A stretch of DNA of 64,000 bases from Octadecabacter antarcticus 307 (GCF_000155675.2 NC_020911.1:2966501-3030500), one strand, 5' to 3'; shown: positions 47,160-56,349, numbered from the stretch's first letter. Numbers and translations are program-made. Notes: generated from the letters alone by a model not told the origin.

Positions 47160-47483
47160 TGGCTGCTTCAACCTCATCCAAGTACCACTGCCGATTTGAA
47201 TATGCGCGCATCTGGCTGACCCTTTTCTTGCGGATCTCAGCGGCAACAGCGGGTCAAATCGGTTCCACCAAAATTGATCCGTCTCATAGCTGATGTCGAT
47301 CCCGCGTTCGTGCAACAGATCCTCCACATTCCGAAGCGATAACGGAAAACGGACATACATTATCACGGCTAAGCGGATGATCTGGGGGCTCGTCTTGAAA
47401 TAGCGAAAAGGGCTGCGTTTTGTCATCTCGAGACGCTAATTGCTCACCCTGCCCGCCTTAACCGATTTTTCTCTGACAGGGCC
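47160..47483 (-). pseudogene. IS6-family transposase fragment with terminal repeat
   Basis: The minus strand encodes SPFRYFKTSPQIIRLAVIMY, then VRFPLSLRNVEDLLHERGID and FWWNRF, the N-terminal third of an IS26-like transposase. The reading then decays and stops. The terminal repeat (GGCCCTGTCAGAGAAAAATC) is at 47446-47483. Confidence 0.85.
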
Positions 47484-47585
47484 GTCAGATCAGTTAATCG
47501 CAGAAATACTCCTCGGCTGAATACTGGTCTCTGCCACAAGCGCAGCCAAACATGCTGGACAGTTACCATTTTTGTTCTCTCAGCT

Positions 47586-48644
47586 TCAAACAGTCACCAA
47601 GTTCTCTGCTTTTCGAGCGTACTCCGCCGTTCCGGTGTTAACCGTTGTCGCAGGCTCCAGAAGGATCACTTCGCATGTATCTGTCAACGCGACGGGGCAA
47701 TGTTCGACCCCATGCGGCACGACAATAAATTCCCCTTCCTCAACGACTTCTTCGCGGTCTCGAAAGCGCATCAACAAACGTCCGCGATGGACGAGGAACA
47801 TTTCGTCCTCGCGTTCATGGAAGTGCCAAGTGAAACTTCCCGCAAATTTAGCGAGCTTGATTTGCATGTCATTCACCTGACCCGCGATGCGCGGCGACCA
47901 AGTTCCTGAGAAACTGGCAAAGGCGTTATCGAGCTGCTTTTTCTTAAAGGGGGATAAGTGCCCGTTGAGGTCAGCAACATCGCGAACGATTGCAGTAAGT
48001 TGGCTTTCAAGTTCATTACCGCTTGCTGGATATTCCCCATCAAGCGCAGCAGTGCCAATCGTAAATCCACTTGCCCCTGCCCCTCGCACGAGTTCAATAC
48101 GGGCTTTGTCCGCGATGGACCCTGCAACAATCACTGGTTTACCTGCGGCTTCACACACTGCGGCAATCAAGGCAGGAATATCCGGCAGCGACGAACGATA
48201 TGCCAGCAAATCAAGACCATGTACGCCCTCCCGTGAAGCAAGATCACGTGCGCTGTCTGCAATTTCTTGAAGCGACCCTTCAAGCACACTGGGATGGCCG
48301 ACGATACGTCCGGGGAAGGGATAGTATTCAATCCCTGTGCTACGCAGAATGGGAAGAACATCGTCTACCCGTGTGCCACCCAGAAGAATATCCACGCCGA
48401 TATCCACCGCAGCTTTGGCAGACACGACTTCGCTGTCGCGGTTCAGCGATACAACTTCCAAATAGGACGTGGCACCACTCGCTTTAATGGTCTGGTTTAG
48501 TTTTTTCAGGTCCGCAACCGAAAGCCCAATATCTTTGAATCCGATATGACGCACCCCAAGCGATAAGGCGGTCGCAAGATGTATGGCGGCATCATCCACT
48601 GTTCGGTCATTTCGGGTAAGCATGAATATAAAACGGAGTCCCAT
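47586..48644 (-). CDS. TIM-barrel and cupin fusion protein
   Basis: Residues 1 to about 235 look like a small TIM barrel (IFMLTRNDRTVDDA, GVRHIGFKDIGLS, KPVIVAGSIADKARIELVRG with a phosphate-binding GFTIGTAALDG). The last 110 residues are a cupin (WHFHEREDEMFLVHRGRLLM, EGEFIVVPHGVEHCPV) with the metal-binding His/Glu pattern. The barrel resembles HisA/phosphoribosylanthranilate-type sugar-phosphate enzymes. It overlaps the stop of a pdxA fragment (TAATG), suggesting a four-carbon sugar-acid or vitamin B6-like pathway, now broken upstream. Substrate unknown. Confidence 0.7.
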   Translation of the reverse strand: MGLRFIFMLTRNDRTVDDAAIHLATALSLGVRHIGFKDIGLSVADLKKLNQTIKASGATSYLEVVSLNRDSEVVSAKAAVDIGVDILLGGTRVDDVLPILRSTGIEYYPFPGRIVGHPSVLEGSLQEIADSARDLASREGVHGLDLLAYRSSLPDIPALIAAVCEAAGKPVIVAGSIADKARIELVRGAGASGFTIGTAALDGEYPASGNELESQLTAIVRDVADLNGHLSPFKKKQLDNAFASFSGTWSPRIAGQVNDMQIKLAKFAGSFTWHFHEREDEMFLVHRGRLLMRFRDREEVVEEGEFIVVPHGVEHCPVALTDTCEVILLEPATTVNTGTAEYARKAENLVTV

Positions 48645-48895
48645 TAGGCGGCGTCCTTCTTTTTGGTTCCGGTCGCGATCAAGCGACGGGCATATTGAAT
48701 TGCAGTTAGCAGGCTGGTGGCATCAGCAATGCCTTTGCCTACGATGTCGAAAGCTGTCCCGTGATCGGGTGAGGTCCGCACAAAGGGCAGGCCAAGCGTG
48801 ATATTGACGCCTTTTTCGACACCTAGATACTTTACCGGGATCAAGCCTTGATCGTGGTACTGTGCAACGGCAACATCAAAGCGGTCAACAGAACT
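48644..48895 (-). pseudogene. pdxA-like gene, C-terminal fragment
   Basis: The minus strand encodes [20 protein letters not shown], then [20 protein letters not shown] and [17 protein letters not shown], the C-terminal quarter of a 4-hydroxythreonine-4-phosphate dehydrogenase (PdxA/PdxA2). Everything upstream of about 48895 is missing, so the gene is dead. Confidence 0.85.
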
Positions 48896-49326
48896 AGATG
48901 ATCAAACCTCGACTTCAAAGACATGCGGTTTGACATTTTAGCCTCAAGAATCGAACAGCCGACTGCTGGATCAAAATCTCCGTAGATTTAACCCCGCTAA
49001 GCTGCATTATGAGTCTTATTCTTGGAACATCGACATTGGAGCTCGACGCCAAGATGTTTTCGCCAACCAAGGTTAGGTACCGGCGCATAAGCTTCCCAGC
49101 AGACCAGACAAATTACATATTGAGGGGCGTTCAAAAAGTTTTGAGGTTGAGAAAGGTATGCCCTCAGCGCATGCAGCTAAAAAACTATGAAAGCTTGGAG
49201 ACGCGTTCAGTCAATGCCGTAGCCATAAGCTTTTTTCTGGTGCCCGCGGACGAATTCTAACCCCGTCTCAATTGGCTGCGAAACTTCAAATCTAACCCTC
49301 ATACACAGGTTTCGTCTGCTCCCAGC
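48896..49326. other. Gap without recognised gene
   Basis: About 430 bp between the pdxA fragment and IS256 copy 2. An 83-codon frame at 49009-49260 has no features of a real protein. Probably eroded DNA. Confidence 0.4.
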
Positions 49327-50714
49327 TGAGTTATTGTCAAATCTGGTGTTTGAGGGTTGTCGGTCATGCGGCGATCTGGCTGTGGTTGGTGGTTTCAATT
49401 CCGTCTTTGAACTTGACGCCTGTGATGACTTTGGCCAGGTAATCAAAGCCGCGTAGCTTCCTCCAGTTTTGCTCTGCGCATTGTCCCAGCTTGAACATCA
49501 TGTGCAGCATGCCATCGCGTGACAGGCAGCCCTTTGAGCGCTTGGTGCGATGTCGGATCGTGGCGAAGGCCGATTCAATTGGGTTGCTGGTGCGGATACT
49601 CTGCCAATGTTGGGCGGGGAAGTCGAAGAATGCCATGAGTTCTTCGCGGTCTTTTTGCAGGCACAGCGCCGCCTTGGGATATTTGGGTTCGTAGATTTTG
49701 ATGAACAAATCGAACGCCTTTTCCGCATCATCTTTGGTCTCAGCCTGCCAGATGTTGTGGATCGCCGCTTTGGCCTTTGGCTGTGATAGCTTGGGCAGGC
49801 AGTTGAGCACGTTCATCGTTTTGTGTTGCCAGCACCGCTGCTGTCGGGCCGTGGGGTAGACTTCATCCATGGCGGCCCAGAACCCCATGGCACCGTCTCC
49901 AATCGCCAATTTTGGGGCATTCATTCCCTGGCTTTTGAGGCTGAGCAGAACTTCTCGCCAGCTCTGGGTGGACTCGCGCACCCCGTCCTCAATGGCCAAG
50001 AACCGCTTCTTGCCACGGGCTGTGACGCCAACAATTACAAGGGCGCAGAGCTTGTCATCCTCGCCCCGAAGGCCGCTGTGAACGCCGTCAGCCCAGATGT
50101 AGACGATTGGCTCATCATCTAACTCAGCGTCTTTCCAAGCCTCGTATTCATTGGCCCAATCGCGTTTTAAACGCGAAACCGTATTTGCTGACAATCCCTT
50201 GGCATCAGGGCCCAAGAGAACCTTGAGGGCTGGGGCCATCTCACCGCTGGAAATGCCTTTGAGGTAAAGCCACGGCAAGGCAGCTTCCAAGGTCTTGGTT
50301 CTACGCACATAGGGTGGCACCAGGGCCGAGCGGAATGTTACTGGTGTGCCATCCTTCGAGCGGACCTTTGGAATCCGCACGCTCACAGGGCCAATGCCCG
50401 TTTGAAATGGGCGAGCCGGATGATGTCCATTGCGCACGACTGCCGCGTGACCGGCATCGGTGCGTAAGCCGGTAAATTGCGCCAGATAACTGACAAGCTC
50501 GGCCTCAACTGCTGTCGCTATCAATTGTTGTGCTCCCGTTTTCAGCAACTCCGTCAGCGCGTCCGTCATCCCGTCTCGACGCGCAAAATCAACAATGTTA
50601 GTCGTTTCCATGGTGGTGTATCTCCTTCGGTTGGGCTGCTGTCTTCCAACAACAATTCAACCAGATACGCCGCCAACCTTCAAACCACTCAAACACTAGA
50701 TTCAGTCATATCTC
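49327..50714 (-). mobile_element. IS256-family element, copy 2, complete
   Basis: Same 1388-bp length and terminal repeats as copy 1, flanked by its own 8-bp duplication CTCCCAGC at 49319-49326 and 50715-50722. The insertion lies exactly at the 3' end of an M20 gene remnant. Confidence 0.92.
49364..50611 (-). CDS. IS256-family transposase
   Basis: The 415-aa protein is a close homologue of the product at 29969 over its whole length, with the same DDE motifs (YIWADGVHSGLRG, LAIGDGAMGFWAAM, SNPIESAFATIRHRTKRSKG). The two copies differ mostly in the N-terminal part and at synonymous sites, so they are not a recent duplication of one another. Frame and ends are intact. Confidence 0.93.
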   Translation of the reverse strand: METTNIVDFARRDGMTDALTELLKTGAQQLIATAVEAELVSYLAQFTGLRTDAGHAAVVRNGHHPARPFQTGIGPVSVRIPKVRSKDGTPVTFRSALVPPYVRRTKTLEAALPWLYLKGISSGEMAPALKVLLGPDAKGLSANTVSRLKRDWANEYEAWKDAELDDEPIVYIWADGVHSGLRGEDDKLCALVIVGVTARGKKRFLAIEDGVRESTQSWREVLLSLKSQGMNAPKLAIGDGAMGFWAAMDEVYPTARQQRCWQHKTMNVLNCLPKLSQPKAKAAIHNIWQAETKDDAEKAFDLFIKIYEPKYPKAALCLQKDREELMAFFDFPAQHWQSIRTSNPIESAFATIRHRTKRSKGCLSRDGMLHMMFKLGQCAEQNWRKLRGFDYLAKVITGVKFKDGIETTNHSQIAA

Positions 50715-50721
50715 CTCCCAG

Positions 50722-51335
50722 CTAGCCAAGCGACGCTACAGCGTGCGCCAATACTTCAACGCTAGCCACCAAATCTGCCTCATCGGTATCTTCTTCAAAC
50801 GCATGGCTAATGCCACCGATTGACGGCACGAAGAGCATTGCAACGGGCATTAGCCGCGCCACATTTGTCGCATCATGCAACGCGCCCGAGGGCATCAACC
50901 GCCAACTTCCTGGTGCGGCTACCTTCGCCCCATGCTCCATCGCAGCCTTTAATTTAAGCTCCATAGCAACCGGCTCTAGCTCCCACATCGGGCCAAAGTG
51001 CACGTCCATGTCACGGATATCAGCAACTTCTTGTGCGGTATCACGGACAATTTTTTTCCATCCGCACTAGACGATCCGCATCAGCGTCGCGCCACTGCAT
51101 CGTGAACATGCCTTTGCCAGGCACAATTGAAGATGCATTGGGGTGCAATGTCACATGCCCAATGGTCCAGACCGTCGTTGGAGTTACCACATTGCGCAGC
51201 CGGTCATTGAGCAAATTATTAAATTCAATGATCGCTTGGAAAGCATCACGTCTCAAGTGCATTTGGGTCGTACCTCCGTGATTTTGTTGGCCATCAAAGG
51301 TAATTCGGATCTCGCGGGTTCCAACACAGCCGCAA
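50722..51335 (-). pseudogene. M20-family amidohydrolase (carbamoylase-type), truncated and frameshifted
   Basis: The minus strand encodes [20 protein letters not shown], then [18 protein letters not shown] and, after a frame change, [20 protein letters not shown] and [15 protein letters not shown], the C-terminal half of an M20 hydantoinase/carbamoylase-type hydrolase. The frame breaks at a run of seven T near 51052-51058. The N-terminal half is replaced by an IS427-type fragment. Confidence 0.85.
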
Positions 51336-51529
51336 AAAGCAGCAATAAACAAACCACAATCAAGACCAGAACAATGTCGGCTTAACGGCCAACATGCGCT
51401 TTGGCACGCTTCAGCTTTGTGACGAGCACGCGCGCCAAAGCGCAACCCGCCATTATACACTGTGGACCATTTTTGCCCCGCGATCTGGTCCCTTCTTACT
51501 CCGCGATTGACAAGCGCCCGACGGCCTGA

Positions 51530-51903
51530 TTTTAAATCCCCTTTTGCGCCCTGACCGTGACGGTGGACCTTGACAATGGTGCCGTCAATCATGGTGTATT
51601 CAAAGTCGGCATCTTCGGCTAATGCTCTGAACATACGATAGAAAGCATCCGCCTTCACCCACCTGCGGAACCGCTTAAATACCGAATTCCACTTGCCGAA
51701 ATCTTCTGGAAGATCGCGCCAGGGGCAGCCCGTGCGTGGGTAATCCACAGCACCGCCTCGAAGAAAAGACGAGGGTTGGGTCCGGTGCGGCCGGGATCAC
51801 ATTCACGGCCAAGACAGTGTGGGGCGATGTTTGCCCATTGGGCGTCGGTCAAAGTGGTGCTGATCAAGGTTGCCTCCCATGTTGGCAACAGTGAATCAGT
51901 CAT
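51530..51903 (-). pseudogene. IS5-family (IS427-type) transposase, 5' fragment
   Basis: The minus strand encodes [20 protein letters not shown] and [10 protein letters not shown], then after a one-base shift [20 protein letters not shown] and [19 protein letters not shown]. The 3' half of the element is gone and the break joins the M20 remnant. Confidence 0.85.
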
Positions 51904-52045
51904 TGCGGGATTTGGGAATCTTCAAACGTCAACACGCCCTAGTAGAAGCAAAAAAAGGTGGCATGATAAAATCATAAGTTTTAATAAGAGACCTCTGCAT
52001 AAGTCTGGGATTCCCCTGAAGGTTTAATTTTGCTATTTTAAAGCC

Positions 52046-53095
52046 ATGCAGAAGCCATTTTCCACCCAACCCGAACTCTTCATTACCAGCGCTGATCTTG
52101 AGCATGCGAGCCTGCAAGGGTTGGACGGTGCCGAGGCGATTTTGGACTGGGTAAAGTTCGAACAAATCATGGCTGAAATCTATGCCAGCAAGACTGGCCG
52201 CCCGAGCTATCCATTGCTGACTTTACTCCGCGCGTCATTGCTGGGCATCTGGTATCGCTTGAGCGATGCTGAGCTGGCTCAGTCCCTGTTTCGCGATCTG
52301 TTGTTCAGGAAATTCTGTCACCTCGAATTGGGTGGGGATGTCCCTGACGCCACTACCATCGGGCGCTTTCGGGCGAGGTTGATGGAGCTGGGCCTGTGGG
52401 AGGTTTTACTGGGCGAAGTGAACCGCCAACTTGAAGCAAAACATATCATCATGACTGAAGGTCGCATCAATATCACCGATGCCACTCCGGTTGAAGCGGC
52501 GCAGTCGGGGTACGGCAAAGACGCCAATGATGAACCCACGCGCGACAAGGATGCGGGCTGGCACGTAAAGGCCGACAGTCGCGGTAATATAAAGTCCACC
52601 TACGGCTACTCGGTCCACACTGGCGTCGACGAACCCTCTCATGGTTTGCAAAAGACAAACCACTGCCGGGCAGTGGATGGCTTCATCCACCGCCAAACGG
52701 TCACACCAGGAAATGCCCATGACAGTACCGAACGGAACACGCTATTGCTGGGCGACGAGGAAGCGCTTTACGCGGATGCCGCCTATTCTTCGCAAGCCAC
52801 ACGCGAAAAATTGGAGCAGTTTGGTATTGATGATCAAGTGCAGCGCAAGGGCTATCGGGGCCACCCTTTGTCCAAAGCGGATTTGGTCCGCAACAAAGAG
52901 ATTGCCGTGATCCGCTCCGGCGGCGAGCGCCCCTTTGCCACCTATAAATCCAGCTATGGATTGGCTCGAACGCGGCTGATGGGGTTGGCTAAAAACCTAA
53001 CCCTGTTCGGCCTGGCAGCCATCGCCCATAATATTGCGAAGGGGGCAAAGTTCTTGGCGCTCTACGGCCTGCCAGACCCGGAACCCACTGGATAA
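52046..53095 (+). CDS. IS5-family transposase with 14-residue in-frame insertion
   Basis: The 349-aa transposase has the N-terminal TGRPSYPLLTLLRASLLG, the first Asp in INITDATPVEAAQ, the second in EALYADAAYSS and a C-terminal Y-(2)-R-(3)-E-(6)-K-like region. After YGYSVHTGVDE the sequence reads PSHGLQ and NHCRAV, which are encoded by mini-element A; without these 42 bp the reading is VDEDGFIHRQTV as in relatives. The frame stays open, so a protein with the insert is made. It lies between the first and second catalytic Asp, and activity is uncertain. Confidence 0.9.
   Translation: MQKPFSTQPELFITSADLEHASLQGLDGAEAILDWVKFEQIMAEIYASKTGRPSYPLLTLLRASLLGIWYRLSDAELAQSLFRDLLFRKFCHLELGGDVPDATTIGRFRARLMELGLWEVLLGEVNRQLEAKHIIMTEGRINITDATPVEAAQSGYGKDANDEPTRDKDAGWHVKADSRGNIKSTYGYSVHTGVDEPSHGLQKTNHCRAVDGFIHRQTVTPGNAHDSTERNTLLLGDEEALYADAAYSSQATREKLEQFGIDDQVQRKGYRGHPLSKADLVRNKEIAVIRSGGERPFATYKSSYGLARTRLMGLAKNLTLFGLAAIAHNIAKGAKFLALYGLPDPEPTG
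52634..52675 (+). repeat. Double-hairpin mini-element, copy A (42 bp)
   Basis: Order of parts: CCCTCTCATG, hairpin GTTTG-CAAAAGA-CAAAC, palindrome CACTGCC-G-GGCAGTG. Excising exactly 42 bp rejoins GACGAA to GATGGC and restores the transposase. No target duplication. The insertion preserves the frame. Confidence 0.85.
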
Positions 53096-53355
53096 GTGCG
53101 ACCAAAATCAAAAATAACACCTGAAACCCAACGCTACAGTCACCTAAGAGCGTTAACACAGGCAACTTTTGGAAACACATGACCAACGGAAACACAAACA
53201 ACAGGTTATGCTGTGGTCTCAATAAGTGTATTTAATATGAATTAATCAGTATCTGGCAAGCAAGGGTGATTCAGAATTTGCAACGTCAAGAGTTCCAAGG
53301 CATAAATGGATGTCAGTGCGAAGCGCCTGACGGTGGCATGAGCGAAGTATAATTG

Positions 53356-53988
53356 ATGCAACTGAGAACGCTAATTCACATTCCCATTGTTCACAGTGCA
53401 GAAGATATGGGTTCAGCATCTGATGTCCTACGGCAGACATACATTCGCCAAAAGGGACTTGAAGCGTGGGAAAAAAGCCGTTTTTTGATAAAACAGTTTT
53501 GGGCTGACATAGACGCAGCTGTTTTAGCTCTTGATGTCAATTTTTCTCAAATGCGCATTTATCAGGATGGACTTCCAGTATGCGGGTTTGAAGCTAAAAT
53601 TGTGCGAGATCTAGCAGAAAGCCAAACAAGTGGGAAAAATTACCAGATTGTGGCTAAATTGATGGATCTGGGTGCCAGACTGGAAGGGACCGAAGACCTC
53701 GAGCTTCTGCTCAAGGAACGTGAATTGATAACAAGTGGCAATGCCAGCCCAGAGAGCTGCACAAATTTGGCATCTGCGCTGGTAAAGAGCAATTTGCTGG
53801 ATAAACGGGATTATTTTATCGCCTCTCGTATAGATACTACATTGCAGTCTGAAGAAGTTGGGATCCTGTTTCTGGGAGCCTTGCATGATGCAACCGCGAA
53901 GCTTCCCGCTACTATTAAAGTAGTATCACTGGAAAAATTTTCCCAGGGTGAGATAAGTAGAGGTGGTCGCGAACATTCGGGCCAGTAG
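53356..53988 (+). CDS. Conserved-looking protein of unknown function, 3' end replaced by IS end
   Basis: The 210-aa frame begins MQLRTLIHIPIVHSAEDMGS. It has an alpha/beta pattern with IRQKGLEAWEKSRFLIKQFW, MRIYQDGLPVCG and LMDLGARLEGTEDLELLLKE. I recall similar uncharacterised proteins but can assign no function. The last dozen residues (from about RGGREHSGQ) are encoded by an IS3 left end starting at 53957, so the natural C-terminus is lost or fused; the core may still be functional. Confidence 0.6.
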   Translation: MQLRTLIHIPIVHSAEDMGSASDVLRQTYIRQKGLEAWEKSRFLIKQFWADIDAAVLALDVNFSQMRIYQDGLPVCGFEAKIVRDLAESQTSGKNYQIVAKLMDLGARLEGTEDLELLLKERELITSGNASPESCTNLASALVKSNLLDKRDYFIASRIDTTLQSEEVGILFLGALHDATAKLPATIKVVSLEKFSQGEISRGGREHSGQ

Positions 53989-54010
53989 TTATGAACTGCG
54001 GCCCTAAAAC
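53957..54010 (+). mobile_element. Solo IS3-type left end
   Basis: AGAGGTGGTCGC, then GGGCCAGTAGTTA, matches the left end of the IS3-type element at 41884. No orfA follows. Confidence 0.7.
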
Positions 54011-54066
54011 TGGACATTGCGCGCGATACCTGAACCGCGATTTTCTTTGACTTTAGGGATAGTATC

Positions 54067-54188
54067 TCATCGCACTTTCTCCATCATCTTTTCGCGGACA
54101 ACCTCAGTAGGGGTCTTCCAGTCCAGGCACTTGCTTGGAGTGTTGTTGAGGTGAGCACAGATCAGTTTGATGGCAAAAGTCATGAAAG
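54067..54188 (-). pseudogene. IS30-type transposase, C-terminal fragment
   Basis: The minus strand encodes HLNNTPSKCLDWKTPTEVVR, then EKMMEKVR-stop, the characteristic end of an IS30-family transposase. Only about 40 codons remain. Confidence 0.7.
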
Positions 54189-54629
54189 CTTACTTGAGGT
54201 ATAGGCTTTGTTGCACAAATCGTATTCTGTAGGCTTCAATGTACGAATCCAGTGTAGTAGAAAGCCGATATGAACAGCCGGACACCGACGAAGTACAAGA
54301 CCCGGAACTGGGAGGATTACAATTTTTCACTAAAAAAACGAGGATCGTTATCAATCTGGTTTGATCCGCAGATGGTTTAGGAAGCTGAGGCGTCTGGTCG
54401 AAGGGGGCGTCAGCAAACCTACAGTGATGCTGCCATTCAAGTTTGTCTAACCTTCAAAGTCTTAATGGGTCTGCCTTTGAGGCAGACGACTGGGTTTGTT
54501 GAGAGCCTGCTGAAACGTGCTGGGCTGGAATGGTCGGTGCCAGACTTCAGCACCCTGTGTCGTCGCCAGAGAACTTTATCAGTTGCAATTCCTTACAAGG
54601 CGTCTGCGGGGCCGTTACACCTATTGGTC

Positions 54630-54668
54630 CCCTCTCATGGTTTGCAAGAAAACCACTGCCGGGCAGCG
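54630..54668 (+). repeat. Double-hairpin mini-element, copy B (39 bp)
   Basis: Parts: CCCTCTCATG, hairpin GTTT-GCAAGA-AAAC, palindrome CACTGCC-G-GGCAGCG (one wobble). Inserted one codon before the first catalytic residue of the transposase, in frame. Confidence 0.82.
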
Positions 54669-55102
54669 AACAGCACAGGCATCAAAGCTGAAGGCGAAGG
54701 TGAGTGGAACGCGCGCAAGCACGGCGGGTCCAAACGCCGACTGTGGCGCAAGTTACATATTAATATCGATGAGGAAACGCTTGAGATACGCGCCATTGAG
54801 GTAACGAGTAGCCAGATCGGCGATGCGCCTATGCTGCCAGACTTGCTCAACCAGATCCCTCCGGACCAGGACCTAGGCAGCGTCACCGCCGATGGTGCAT
54901 ACGACACGCGCAAATGCCATGACGCGATTGCAGCCCGAAACGCCCATGCCGTTATCCCGTCCCGCAAAAACGCCAAGCTCTGGAAGCCTGACACGGCAGG
55001 AGCACGGGCGCGCAACGAAGCGGTGCGGTCCTCGAAGTATCTTGGCCGTGCCCTGTGGAGGAACCTGACTGGATACCACTGCCGTAGCCGTGTCGAAACG
55101 AA

Positions 55103-55141
55103 CCCTCTCATGGTTTGCAAGCAAACCACTGCCAGGCAGTG
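55103..55141 (+). repeat. Double-hairpin mini-element, copy C (39 bp)
   Basis: Parts: CCCTCTCATG, hairpin GTTTGC-AA-GCAAAC, palindrome CACTGCC-A-GGCAGTG. Excising exactly 39 bp rejoins ACGAA to GATGCAT and restores VETKMHC. It shares the local target CGAA/GATG with copy A. Confidence 0.85.
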
Positions 55142-55320
55142 GATGCATTGTATGAAACTGCTTGGTCAGCGCCTCTCGGCAAGAGACTTCGACCGCCAGG
55201 TTGCGGAGATCCAAATCTGGGCCGCGATCCTAAACCGCTTAACAGCTCTCGGCATACGGTGTTTGTCAGACATGTTGTCCGCCGATTTCATGCTGCGTCT
55301 CTGATTTCAGGGGCGCTTAT

Positions 55321-56349
55321 TTAGGTTTCGGGGTTGAGCCAGACGGGTCCTGCTGGTTGCCAGTTGCGGGTTTTGCCTGACCAGCGTTCCGGGTTTTGCG
55401 CACGTGCATTTGCATAGAGCATGGCACGGTTGGCTAGCGCCGCACAATCATGGCCAGCGTGGCGCGCGTTGGGAGTGACGAAGCGGATGGCGCTGTGCAG
55501 GTGTTCGCCATTATACCAGCGGGTGAAGGATTTCACCCAGTCTTACGCATTGACCTTCGTTGCGAAGCCCTTTGCAGGCCAGTTTGGGCGATACTTGCAA
55601 GTGCGGAACAGCGCCTCGGAGAACGGGTTGTCGTTGCTGATGCGCGGACGGCTATAGGAGGCCGTGATGCCCAACTTTTCCATCGTCACCTTCATCGTGG
55701 CCCCTTTCATGGGGCTGCCATTGTCGGAATGCAGAACAAGCGGCTGCATAAAGCATCCCTCAGCCAGCACCGCCCACCGAATCAGGTTGGCCGCCAAGTC
55801 TGCACTTTCGCGCTCATGAACTTCCCAGCCGACGGTTTTCCAGCTGAAGATGGCCACGATCAAATAGAGGTAGAAGGACATGCCAGCCAACGGCCCGGGC
55901 ATCCACTTTATATCCCAGGTCCAGACTTCGCAGGCCGTGCTGGCCTTGTATCTGGTGGGCGGTTTGCGCCGGACCGGGGGCTTGGCTCTGCCCCGGTGAT
56001 GCTGCTGCCCATCCGCGCGCAGGATGCGGTAGAAGCTGGACTCAGACGCGAGATATCGCCCCTGATCCGCCAGTTTTGGCACAATCTGGCTTGGTGGCAG
56101 GCCACTAAATTCCGTTGAATTACAGGCTTCCAGCACAGCCGCGCGTTCAACATCGCTCAGCTTGTTCGCGGGTTCTGGGCGCGGCACGAGTGACCGTTGA
56201 TCGGCGTGAAGCTGGCCGTCTTTTGTCCAACGACGCAGAGTGCGGTTGCTGATCTCCAGCTCGAAGCAGGCTTTGGCACGCCGAGTGCCAGCGGTGATGA
56301 CGTCGTTGATCAGAACAACTGCGGTTTGGTGATGTGGGGTGCTGATCAT
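55321..56349 (-). pseudogene. IS3-family transposase OrfB with in-frame stop
   Basis: From MISTPHHQTAVVLINDVITA the minus strand encodes an integrase-type transposase with CEVWTWDIKWMPGPLAGM (Asp), LVLHSDNGSPMKGATMKVTM (Asp) and SNDNPFSEALFRTCKYRPNW (Glu). A TAA at 55543-55545 replaces an expected Gln codon, and the frame continues (DWVKSFTRWYNGEHLHSAIR) to 55321. Confidence 0.88.

Larger units (their letters stand above)
51988..53220 (+). mobile_element. IS5-family element carrying a 42-bp mini-element
   Basis: Inverted repeats begin GAGACCTCTGCATAA (left) and end TTATGCTGTGGTCTC (right), 1233 bp apart. AATAA is present on both sides (51983-51987 and 53221-53225), consistent with a target duplication. 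Confidence 0.85.
54204..55296 (+). mobile_element. IS5-family (IS903-type) element, copy 2, main part
   Basis: The left tip GGCTTTGTTGCACAAATC at 54204 starts the element. It is interrupted near 55297 by an IS3-type element and resumes at about 56880 to its right tip at 56994. Confidence 0.8.
54465..55304 (+). pseudogene. IS903-type transposase with two mini-element insertions
   Basis: The DDE transposase has KHGGSKRRLWRKLHINIDEE, VTADGAYDTRKCHDAIAARN with the second Asp, and the C-terminal region RQVAEIQIWAAILNRLTALG. The conserved LVDSTGIK around the first catalytic Asp is broken by mini-element B and, when B is removed, reads LVNSTG, so the Asp itself appears changed to Asn. Mini-element C interrupts RVETKMHCMKLLGQ. 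Both inserts are 39 bp and keep the frame. Together with the Asp change, the product is probably inactive. Confidence 0.85.

Noticed and set aside
49009..49260. 83-codon frame beside the pdxA fragment
   Set aside because: Composition and lack of any motif suggest chance.
29932..50714. The two IS256 copies as a 20-kb composite transposon carrying rpoN, BLUF and regulators
   Set aside because: Each copy has its own 8-bp duplication on both sides (TGTCCGGA and CTCCCAGC), showing two independent insertions.
28813..55141. Mini-elements as ribosome-bypass (hop) sequences
   Set aside because: Take-off and landing codons do not match at the insertion points, and three copies can simply be translated through; two copies shift the frame in a gene that has other damage.
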